A stretch of 64,000 nucleotides of DNA, taken from Loxodes magnus. Its lineage: Eukaryota > Ciliophora > Karyorelictea > Loxodida > Loxodidae. The stretch lies in assembly GCA_946699065.1 (NCBI GenBank), contig CAMPDV010000195.1:186001-250000 (forward strand), read 5' to 3'. The notes under the pieces were generated by a model. It saw only the letters and a list, made by a program, of their open reading frames with translations, did not search any database and was not told where the DNA came from. Shown in pieces: positions 53,401-64,000 of this stretch. The position numbers and the translations under genes are program-made. Numbering within the stretch: the stretch's first letter is position 1; the number at the start of each line of letters is the position of its first letter.

Positions 53401-56400
53401 TTAAAGAATATGATAGATTGTATATCCAAATTCCTAAAATTAAGTTATGAGGTAAATTTATAGATAAATGACTAAGCAATAATCATAAAATAAAGAGAAA
53501 GCTAATCTAGTTTCTATATAAATTAAATATTGCTACTATTATAAAGAAAGAGTAGACAAATAATAGCTGAACTATAAAAACAAGTCTGAAGATTAAATCA
53601 TTCTAAATATTAAGCTATAAAAGATCTTCTCTTTTAAACCTTAAGAAGATTAAGTTTAATAATGTAAGCTTTTAAAAATTAGTTTTCATTAGAAGAATTA
53701 GTTATCTAATCTAAATAATTATAAGATTAAGTTATTCATTAAGATAATTAATACCTTTATATATAATTATTAATAATTAAATCAAAAATTGCTTTCTCAT
53801 GCACCTTAGTGTATCTTCTACATTATATTGTTATATAAAATAAATATAATTAAGAGAGAACACTATTTTAGTTATAGATCTTAATTATCGATTATAATTT
53901 CTAAGCTTTTTCTATAGATAAATTCTATCCAAATTACTTTATACCAATCAATTATTTTTCGATTTCTGATTTTATAAGTAAATCTAATAAATCTATTGAA
54001 GTGAATATCTTTGACTAGGTACTTATAACTAATCTATTTATTTAAACCATTTAAGTTAATTTAAAAAAGACTTCATTTTTGCTTGAGTGTCTATTTGGAA
54101 TACAATGAATAATAAATTAAAGGATTTAGAGACTTGATGATATAAGTATTTAATTAAAGTTATTTGTATAATTTAACTTTATTAATTAAAATGTAAATAC
54201 CTTTAATTATTGCTTATATTTTTAGCTATTTCATATATTTAATTATATATAAGTATACCAACTCTACTCTACTATGCAAGAACTATCAAATTTTATAACT
54301 CATTCATTAAAGCATAATCCTACAGTTAGCTATGAAGCAGCTGAATCTATTTATATCTATTGTATTTAATATCTTTATTAAGCATAAAAACTCTAGGATA
54401 TTTAAGGACTGTGAGAAATAGTTTAAGCTATTTAAGATAATAAGAATTTGATAAAGTTATTTGTATTATAATTTCAGAAATATATTAGAGGCTTTTTGAA
54501 ATTAATAGGAAATAATTTATATAGTCACCTTTTAAATATAATTTTATATATATATCTTTAGTTAACTACAAGATATTTAATAGGACATCTACTTGCCTAT
54601 TATCTATTATTGATTTATCTTCTTTCCTAAACTCTCTTTTTGATATATTCAAAAATAAAACAATCAGTTAAGAACTTTATATGGAAAAATAATTAAAACT
54701 GTAAGCATATGAGAGGATGCTAAAATGATTAAGATCTTTGTTCAAATAAAAGTAAAATAAATAATAGTGTTGCTTCAATGGAAAGCTTCTATTTAGCATT
54801 TAATAACTATATGATGTTTTTATACTAACTAGATATATATTTTAAGTTATATAATAAACAATTAGAAATATGCTTTTATGTGATAAATTAACCTCTAACC
54901 TATATATATTTTAGAGCTAGCCCTAAGAATATCTAAATGAATTGAAAAGCAATATAGTAAAGATGGTAATATCTAATTTATTTCTAAATATCTTAGTTTG
55001 TCCTTAATATTAGTCATTTATTATAATCCTAAGAGCAGGTTATATAAATTAAATTTAAATATAAATGTAAGCCTCTAAATGGGTTATAGTTAATTAGATT
55101 CTAGATTAATAGATTGTGGTTGGTTATATTAAACATAAATAAATACTCTCTATGCTTTTAATTCTATATATAAACATTTCTAATATGAACTATTAAAATG
55201 TTTTAACTTAAGGAAATTTTTATAAAATTGTATTAAGATATCAAAGCGAGTAAAGCTATAATGAACAATAAGCAACAAGTTTGGGAAATATAAAATTATC
55301 AAATTATTGAATAAAAGAAAATTTTACATTTAGTTATTTAAGCTAATATAAAGCACTTGGGACTCTTTATCATTTCAAAATATTAAGATAAAATGAATAA
55401 ACAAGCTTTAGTAAATTAAGACCTTAAAAATCATTAAAATAAAAGTCAACAAATTATTAATTTTATTTAAAAAATATCGAAACAAAAGAAAAATTAAATA
55501 AAGAGTTAAAAGATAAAATAATTATAAAGTATAGCCCTTTTTATTTTAAAATTTTATTGATCCAATTTAAATTCTGCAAGCAAGTATTAACTAGAATATC
55601 TCACACTCCATATCATTATTATTATGAAAATAAATTTAGTTAAGGATTATGAAAAAATTAACTAATTATATCTTAGCATTAGATAAAATTAAATATTTGA
55701 AATAATATTTTTATTATAAATGTTTTCACCCTTATCTAAAACTAACTAAAAGCAAAGATTATATTTTCTTTAAAAGAAGAATGAGAATATAGTTAAAAGA
55801 AGTTTATTTTAGTCATATTTAAGTGAGCTAAAGATTATAATTTTATTTATACAATTATTAAGTCAAGTACTTTAAATCATCTAATCTTATAATTTAGAAA
55901 TTTATCTCAATTCTATTTTTTTAGTCTTAGATCTTTTCATTTTAAAAATATTATTTATTTAAAAAGATTGAGAGTTAGAGATTTTCTTTTTCTTTCGTTT
56001 TTTCATTTTAACGAATGATTAAAATTTTTCTTATGACTATAACTTCAGATAAATAGACTAATACCTGCTCTTTTCTTCTTCTATTTTCAATTGATTAAAA
56101 ATAATTTTTTATTTTTAAACTCTGCTACTTTGTTAATATTGATATCCTTCCAGTCAGAGCACCAATATATTTGATGTAATTACTTAACTTATTTGGTATA
56201 TTTATTTATTATTTCTTAGATTAATATTAAAAGACGTACAACTTCTTAAAAATTAAAAAATATTCAAGCTGCCTCTTTATCATTCTCTGATGGCTTTATC
56301 GTATAAATTAGATTAAAGATATTATTAAATTACTGCTTCTTAAGTGGCTTCTAAGAAGAGAGTGTTTCTAAATTAAAAAAGATTATCTCTTATTATTTTT

Positions 56401-59098
56401 ATTTAATGTATACTACCAAAATGGTATTTTCTTTTTTCTTCTTAAATATTTTTAATTCGCAGCTTAACAATAAAAATTTTAAATAATTTATTTAGGTTTT
56501 GAATACAGTTTATTTTTAATCTTTTATGAAACTTTATATTTCTTCTAAGTTCTTTCATAAATTGCTATATCACTTGGATTTTAAAGACTCATCTTAAATT
56601 ATTTATAAGAAAAATATTTTCTTTTAGACTTTAAATATTTTTCTTCTTTTATTATTACCCTTTAAAAAAACTTATGTATATTTAGTTATTTAGATAGTTA
56701 TTTGAGTAAATACTCTCATTCTTTTACTTTAAAGTATCAAATATCAATTAAATTTCCTTTTAAATCTTAATTGACTTGATTATTAAAAGGGTTTTTTTTA
56801 GTATCTTCATTATAAATTTAAATATATCACTGAAAAAGTTATTATGATTATCTTTTCTCTAATAAAAACTTTTTTAATTTTATTAAAATAACCATAAAAT
56901 AAGTAAATGTAAGCATTCATATGCAAGGGGAAAAATTAGTTAGATAAAATCTAATTTAAGTGAATAGCTTTTTATTTATACACTCTAAAAGCTAACTATT
57001 TTCCAAGATCTACAACTCAGCAGTTTAAACTATTAATTTTTTAGTTAATAAAGCAGCAGTGAATTATTAATCCCTAAAGAATATATTTAAAATAAATAAA
57101 TAAATAATTTCTATTAAAACTTAAAAGATAAGCTAGCAAACTAAACAACTAAAAATGATTAGAATGTAAACACTTCTAATACTTATAGAATTAAAAGTTA
57201 TTCTTAAATTATATACTTTCATAATAATTACTTAAATAGAATAGTTTTAATATTATTATCTATTTATAGAGATATTTCATTAGTACTAGGATTACATACT
57301 TATAGCTTTTATAAAACGTTAGATTTATTTTTTTCTCTCTTTGCTTAAAGTTATATAAGCTTTTATTATTTAAAGCTGATATAATAGTAAATTACAAATA
57401 AAAAAAAGGAAAAGAGATTAAGTATTAAGATTAAGCAATATTTAATAGAAATTTTTAAGAATGCTTATACTTTCTGCAAAATATAGGAGAATCTAAAATA
57501 ATTAAAGGAATCATAATTTAAAATTACCTTAAAGCAAATAAAGGTTAATTGTTTGTTTGTTGCTATTAATTATGATATAACTTTTAATTTTAAAAATTTC
57601 TAAATAAATTATTATTTTTGCTTAAATTGAAAGATCTTCAATCAAGCACTAAAATTGAAAATGATTAAAAACTCATGCTATCATAAAAGATTAATAGCTA
57701 TATTCGCTTTAGCTAATTATATACAATTTAAATTAAATTTATCAAATTTAATTAAAGTCTCTTTTTTAATTTTTCTTTTTAGTTATTATATCTCATTATT
57801 AATTAAAAAATTAACTAATTATTATTTTTATTAAATCTTTATCCTTATTATTTTTTGTAAAATACTTCAGGAATCTCTTCTTGAATTAAAACTAATAAAT
57901 TTGGAGGATTTTAAAATAGAAAATAAGTAATGATTTTTTCGGTTTTTGGAGAGATAAATAAACAACTGAGAAAAATAGATTTAATTTTACAAGTTCTCTT
58001 AAATTTATTTTTAGGTTTCTATTAAAGAAATTTGAAATAATTTTTAATTTATAAGAATAATTTTAAGTTAGGCTTAAGATAGACGAGCTATTTAAATAAA
58101 GCTACAATAATTAAGAAAAATATAATATTAAAAGCAGATATACTTCTAAAGCCTTTTTACTTGATATAATAGATATCTAAAGAATGTAAGAACTCTTATT
58201 AAAATAATTTAGATTAATTAAATAGCTATATAAGTAGTTTACTATTCTTTACTTTTTACTATTTATATTTCTTTTGATTTAATGCTTCTAAAGTCAAGTT
58301 TATTTAGCTTCTTCCTTTATTTTATTAGTTAAAATCATTTATTTAAATGTGCTTTATTTAACAATATAGAGTTCTTTAGCATTGTAAGTATAGGTTTATC
58401 AATTAATTTATTAGAGTAGACTTATTTAAGTTTAGTTAGTCGTAAATGATTTAATATATATTCTATTTTGCCTATGAACTTTACTCATTTAACCTTCATA
58501 TTAAATTCTAAATTCTCAGAATGGTAGAGTTTTATTGGCAGAGAAAATTACTAAAAAAATGCTAAATGAAACTTTGATAAATCCCTTTAAATACATTATA
58601 CCATTTAAATCTTACAAGAAATAATAGTCGTTAAAAATAAATAAGAGGGACTTTTAACTCCAGACTTAAAATAGAGATTAAAGTAACTTAAAGAGATTAA
58701 AATAGTTATCTAATCACTCTCTCTATGCTTATTTCTAAATTAACTTCAATGAAATTGATTGATGTGAAGATAGAAATTAATTCATATAAATTGATATATT
58801 TTAAGTCAAACTGTTGTATTTAGAAAGATAAGCTTTTTTCATAAAATAATAGCAAACTTTACAAAATAAGTGACGCAAGTAAACTAAATGAAATCAATTA
58901 AGAAGAGTAAAATATAATAATAAAGTTATAATCTGGAAAAATAATTGCAATAAGCAGTAATACAAACTAGCAATTCAATAATAAAAATGCTAATGAAATA
59001 TTCAACCTTTTTCTTCTAGCTTTAAGAAACCAATATTTTACTGAATAATATAGAACTGTCAGAATCAAGAGAAGAAAAAAGAAAAATTTGAGTGAAAT
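50440..59098. other. Long AT-rich spacer with two weak open stretches
   Basis: About 8.7 kb without a supported gene. Two stretches are open when TAR is read as Gln. One is minus strand 56592-55813 (259 codons, ATG start, no internal TGA, basic, no known motif). The other is plus strand from ATG 54274 (one internal TGA at 54412, next at 54943). In DNA this AT-rich with only TGA as stop, frames of this size arise by chance, so neither is called a gene. Confidence 0.5.
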
Positions 59099-62000
59099 TC
59101 AGATGCTAGAACTTTATATTGGAAAAATAAAAGATAGAGGAATATATAAATAAATTAATAGTTATATGAAAATCTAATAATTTGATTTAAGATATTTCTA
59201 TTCTAAGAATATATTTTTAAAATATTAATTTGATAGAAAATAGTTCAGTTTTTATTCATAAATCCCTTCTCTTGAGCAAAGTTTATCGAAGTATTTTTCT
59301 AGATATTTAACTTTCTCTTTATCTTTCTAATCTCTGCTGGTTTTTTTTAGATGTTTACGAATAAAATCTTTAAATCTTGCTTCTGGAGACATCTTAATAT
59401 CTTTTTTGTATCTCTACAGATCTCTATTTTTTATGGACTTTTTTAAATTTTATAAATCGACCTTCTTGGATTTAGCTTCTTTCAACAGATTTTTCACGAT
59501 ATTTTTACAACATTTTGAAAATCTTTTCTCTTTAAAATTTTCATCAACTACCAATTGATCATCAACATCTACTTTCTACTATAATGACTCATCTATTATG
59601 AAATTTAATTGGTTATAGTTTTAAATTTCCTCTATATTTTATATTTAAAGCTATTAATTTAAATCTTATACTGAAGTGTTTAAGTTTCTTCCAGTTGTAA
59701 GTCTCTAACTCTTTACCTAATTATATTTTCCTAGTACTTCTAGTTATTAAACATTTAATTCAATATCAGTTTTATTCAATTATGGAGAGACTTATTACTA
59801 TAACTACTTTTTGTTTCTATAATTTATGTATTTAAGATAGAAAATTTTAAAAGCTATAAACAAACCTACTGAAATATTAGTGAAAGTGAGTAAAGTTGTA
59901 ATTAATAAGATGCACTTACCAGTTTCTTTATACTTCTCTTCGTTTATCAGTACTCTTTCTTACTTATCATAAGCTATGAAGCAAAGGTCTAAAATAAATA
60001 TCATCAAAATTGATATTTCATTAGCAAGGTTTAACTAAGAATCTAATGTAGATTTATAAGGATTTATTTATAGTAAATAAGCTATTTGAACTACGCTCAA
60101 AATAATTAATGTAGCTACTTGTAATTCTGGATACTCTTATGCAAATACTATAACTAAACTTATTAAAAATCTTCGCACTATAAAGAGAACATAAAAAAGA
60201 CAAACTTGAAAATATTCTTGATATCTAAACTCTTCAAATAAGCTTCCATATTATACAAGCATTTAACCTTCTTTTTCATTATTTCTGGTGGCTTTTATTT
60301 TGTCTAATTAGATAATTTTTAAGGCTATTAAAATGACAAATAAAATCTATATAATCTATCTAAAAATCTTACCAATAAAATTAATGCAAAAACTGAATTC
60401 AAACAGGTATATCAGTCGTAGCACTACAAATTCTTAAATTGAAGAAAGATAGCTATTCAAAGTTAAAAAGTGTTGATTAATCCAAATCTGATAAAAGCGC
60501 AATATTTAAAGTGAGAAATTAAGTTCTTAAAGTATGAATTCCCTTTCCATAAATTTGAAATAACTAGACAACATAGAAATATAAAGCATTAGATAGTTAT
60601 TTCAAATAAAGCTCTGTAAATGTTTGAAAGTATAGTATACTCATTATAGTTATAGATGTTTAAATTTTCACTGGATATTATATTTTTTTAATTACTCGTT
60701 AAAAATATACTTTAAATTCCGAAGTTGAAGCTCAGTATTCCTATTGACTTTAATTAATAGAAATATTTTAAGTTTTCTGGAAATTTGAGATTGAGCATAC
60801 CATTTAGACTTAATAACTCATCTAAGAAAATTATTATTCAAAGCAAAGTGAATCCTGCTGTGCTTCCTTACTAAAATATAATAATAATAACTGCAGAAGC
60901 AATCATAGAGTTTGCTAAACCTTATTTATGCCATTCGTTGATTTTATGTAGCTTTTCTCTGTTTCTGACAGATAATCTAAGTTTTATTCTTTGGATATAT
61001 TTTTTTCTTCGGGTATGCTTTCTTCTTCGGGTATGTTTTCTTCTTTGGGTATATTTTCTTCTTTATCCTCTTAATTTTAAATTTGCTCACATGTAAAATT
61101 TTCCGTTCTATTAAATTATTCAAAGCATACCAAGCATTTACTTCCATCATCTGAGCATTATGAACATTTAGATATTTTCTATTCGCAAGGCAAGCAAGTC
61201 TTATTAATTTAGTCATAATATTATGTCTAAGAGCATATTTTAATGCAGTTATTATTATATAATTTTTTATTATTTTTACATGCTATACAGATATTTTGAT
61301 CTAAGCACTTAACACAATCTCCATTTATTTCTTAACAAGAAATACATTTTTGGTTCTATAAAAAGAATCCTTCTTTACATTCTAAGCATTAAACAAGTTA
61401 CTAATCACATTTACTACAGTTTTCTATTTATAAATCACAACTCTAACAAATATTATCTTAGTCATAATCTTATTCACTTTCATCACATTAAGATATACAT
61501 TTATTTTAAGAAAGCTTCAAACTATTACACTTTAAACAAACATTTTACTATTTGCAGCCAATACAATTTACATCTATCTAAGAGCATGAAGAACAGTTAT
61601 TATTGAATGGAGTTTGATTTCCAAAACATTAATCGCATACAAGTTAATTACTTTCTTCATGACATTTCTCACAATTTTCTATTTCATAACTACAAGCTTA
61701 GCATTCATTATCTTTATCTAAGTCTTATTCAGCACCTGGACAAAAATCTACACACTAATTTTAAGAAATTATTTTATTACAAAACTAACAAATAAATGAA
61801 GACTCATAAAAATAATTTTTAGAGCAGCTATCAACACATTAGTTATCTTATAACTTTTTAGGATTCTAACAACTTAAGCAAGTCTTTCCATCTTATGAGC
61901 AAGTAGAGCAATACTAAATATTTTATTAACATTATTTACATTAAGAATTTAAATAAATCCAATAGCCAGTTTCGCAAAGAGAACAAGATTATACTTATTA

Positions 62001-63566
62001 ATTGCACTCTTAACAGTAAGGAATCACTTAATTACAAGGTTCACAAATTTAATCTTAATTTAAATCTTATTCACTTGCAGGGCATTGAATGTCACATTTC
62101 TTATCGATTCATCTTAATTTATAAGGATTAAAACAAGAGAAGCATTAAGAAGTATTGCAGATTTGACAATTATTTGAAAATAATGAACAGGTCAGGCATT
62201 AATCTTTGTTACTATTTAAATAAAAACCAGGAGAACATAGAGAACACTTTAATCCATCTTCTGTACATTACTAGCAATTTTAAATAGCTTCATTACAACT
62301 TAAGCAAATTCTATAATTATCTTTGTCTTATTCAGTTTCTGGACAGTTAGCTGAGCATTTGTTTATATCATATTCTAACTTATAAGGAGAAGTACACTCT
62401 ATGCATGGATTTCCTCCAGTGGAACATGTTTTACAATTATTTATTGTGCAGGCATAACATTTTAAGTCAACTCCAATATAGAATCCATCACTACATTTTT
62501 TGCAAGTTAATCCATCAGAAGCGCATTCTAAACAGTTAGTTAAAGTTTAGTTGCATGGTTCACATTTTCTATCTCCATTTGAGTCTTAATGAGTAAAAGG
62601 ACAGGTGTCTTAGCAAGAATTCTAATAAAGATATGTCTTAGAACATTAAGTACAAGTAATTGCATCAGTGCAAGCTGAACAGTCAGATATAACTGAACAT
62701 GAAGAACATGTATTTCCTAAGATAAAATATCCAGTTTCACACAATGTGCAAACTGTTCCAAGAATATTGCATTAAAGACAATTGGTAAGAACTAAATTAC
62801 ATAATTAACATTTAAAGTCATTGTCTTTATCTTATGTTGTGTTTAGACAAGTATCTTAGCATGTCCCATCCAAATTCAAATACTTGTTACTTAGACAGCT
62901 TTAGCAAGTTGTGAGTGTTGAATCATAGCATTATCCATTTAAACAACCATTTGAACATAAATAGGAATTATAGAGAGCTACAAATTCTTGTTCGGTTAAT
63001 TATTTATTATTAGTCCAAAATCTTAAATCATAAATACTACAATTAAATATTGTATTTTGAGTTGAACCAATTGTAATATAAGAATTAGTAGTAAACGTAA
63101 ATTATTTGTAGCTAATGTTATTAGTGGGAATAAAAATTTTACTAGTGGAAGATTTTATAAAACTGTAGGTCAGATTGTAATTAGCTTGTTAAACTAAAAT
63201 TAATGTTCAACTATTATAAATTTTTACTAAAGAAGTCAAACTTAAATTGAAATCAGCTCTATAAAATTTTGTAATTTCATAGCTACTATAAATTAAAAAT
63301 TAAATATCCATGTAAGAGCTTTCGTTTTACAAAGTAAAGGCTGTTTAAAATATTGTCCCGCTTTAGACGCTTTAGAATGAAAATTTAAATCACCCTGTTA
63401 CAGCTCAGCCAGTTTGTGAGTTTATTGAAGGATCGTAATTAAGCTAAGAAAATTATTCTTTTTGTGTATTTTACCCTTATACAGTAATTGGAATGCTTGG
63501 ATTTGTAAGTTATAAGTATTGAGAAAAAACTTAATAAAGCTGTAAAATCAGGAACGCTAGTCACAT
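59099..63566 (-). CDS. LamG-like, Cys-rich membrane protein D with a different C-terminal module
   Basis: ATG is at 63566 (MWLAFLILQLYQVFSQ) and the first in-frame TGA past the tail at 59101-59099, about 1460 residues. The signal peptide, LamG-like domain (GWAVTGWFKF) and full set of Cys repeats closely match B and A. The acidic linker has 6-residue repeats of the EENIPE type. The following multipass module is unrelated to A-C: SMIASAVIIIFQQGSTAG, LVIVFAQEYPELQVA, and a Lys-rich tail with RFKDFIRKHLKK. It holds a 26-nt and a 51-nt intron, both needed for continuity. One further frame change of two nucleotides is required in the linker (about 60920-61000). No GTAAG-type intron is visible there, so this is a frameshift, an assembly error or an unusual intron. 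The exact C-terminus is uncertain because the tail stays open through TAR codons. Confidence 0.75.
59869..59919 (-). other. 51-nt intron in gene D
   Basis: Minus-sense GTAAGTGCATC...ATATTTCAG, phase 1, between ...EEKYKET and VGLFIAFK.... The boundaries fit GT-AG with a GTAAGT start, and the exons on both sides keep a plausible frame. Confidence 0.65.
60347..60372 (-). other. 26-nt intron in gene D
   Basis: Minus-sense GTAAGATTTTTAG...ATATAG, phase 0, between ...FALILL and ILFVILIALK. Its length is not a multiple of three, and removing it joins two hydrophobic stretches that otherwise lie in different frames. Confidence 0.65.
60987..61058 (-). repeat. 18-bp repeat in the acidic linker of gene D
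   Basis: Four 18-bp units of the form ttcttcgggtatgctttc start at 60987, 61005, 61023 and 61041. They encode six-residue units EKNISK, EESIPE, EENIPE and EENIPK. Copy B has about two such units at the same place (near 36342-36385) and copy A essentially one, so the linker length varies by unit number. Confidence 0.85.
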
Positions 63567-64000
63567 TTTTTATAAATAAAAGTGAAATTAAACTTAATTT
63601 AGTTTAGTTTTAAACTTAAAAATTTCAATTTATTAAAATGCTTTAATTATATTATTAGTAGAAGGATTAATATTTGATAAAGCTTATATTTTAAGGAAAT
63701 TTGGATATTGGTTCTTAAAAGACGGATTAAATTTTGTAAAGAAATATACAACTTTTTAAATTTTAGTAAAAGCTTAAATATAATCTTATGAAATGGAATT
63801 ATTTTTATTTTTCACTTTCTTCTTTAGTAAAAGCATTCAATTTTAAAGGCATAATAATCAAGTTAAGCATTTCTTACTATTTTCCGTTAAATTAAGAATA
63901 ATTTTAGGAATTAAATATTTCTCAAAGTTCCTATTTTTCATGATAAAAATGATTTAATTAAGAAAAATAAATTTCCTTTGAGGAGATACATATAAAATTA
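63567..64000. other. Spacer upstream of gene D
   Basis: The first ~45 bp (ataaataaaagtgaaattaa...) are nearly identical to the upstream flank of gene B, and a shorter part is shared with A. Beyond that it is AT-rich with nothing recognised up to the window end. Confidence 0.5.

Noticed and set aside
54274..54945. Plus-strand frame with ATG and a single internal TGA
   Set aside because: A plausible-looking but motif-free translation; long frames are expected by chance when TAR is sense, and no paralogue supports it.
55900..56400. Minus-strand alternative frame with Trp-rich translation resembling a transposase
   Set aside because: Most of its Trp come from TGA at about the chance rate, and no catalytic motif could be placed.
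60930..60965. Very short (11-13 nt) GT-AG intron to explain the frame change in gene D
   Set aside because: The only candidates lack the GTAAG start seen in every other intron here and would be far shorter than any supported one.
60977..61216. Minus-strand open stretch with YPKKK-type repeats
   Set aside because: Alternative frame of the acidic-linker repeat in gene D; the paralogous linkers in A and B support the EENIPE frame.

Overview
The window is very A+T-rich (about four fifths by eye) and comes from a ciliate. The large genes read through only if TAA and TAG mean Gln. The conserved Trp positions show that TGA means Trp inside genes, while TGA also ends every gene whose end can be placed. 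TGA as both Trp and sole stop, with TAR=Gln, is the karyorelict-type code (NCBI table 27, described for Parduczia and Loxodes). Condylostoma, which also uses TAR stops, fits less well. Introns of 18-19 nt are present. Whether this is macro- or micronuclear DNA cannot be told from the sequence. Because all three stop triplets can be sense codons, open reading frames mean little here; gene calls rest on motifs, paralogue agreement and frame conservation.

Layout. (1) 1.8-10.5 kb: a C2H2 zinc-finger gene (copy A), a spacer holding a GC-rich insertion, and a large membrane protein gene (copy A), all on the minus strand. The protein has a signal peptide, a LamG-like domain, furin-like Cys repeats and a multipass C-terminus. 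(2) 14.3-16.7 kb: a decayed beta-helix gene fragment between two GC-rich islands. (3) 18.9-26.2 kb, plus strand: one intact 2432-codon gene for a beta-helix repeat, multipass membrane protein. (4) 30.1-37.8 kb: a second copy (B) of the zinc-finger plus Cys-rich block, about 28 kb from the first; the Cys-rich gene has lost 1113 nt of repeats in frame and carries a 2-nt frameshift. (5) 44.2-50.4 kb: copy C of the Cys-rich gene, enlarged by eight near-identical 258-bp (86-codon) tandem repeats. (6) 59.1-63.6 kb: copy D, with a B/A-like ectodomain joined to a different multipass C-terminal module that has its own introns. The rest is AT-rich spacer in which I see no convincing gene.

The four Cys-rich genes lie in the same orientation as a dispersed tandem family. 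They differ by repeat expansion, repeat loss, local exchange and replacement of the C-terminal module. The architectures indicate surface or secretory-pathway membrane proteins; the sequence gives no specific ligand or reaction. The zinc-finger genes are probably nucleic-acid-binding proteins that were duplicated together with their neighbour.
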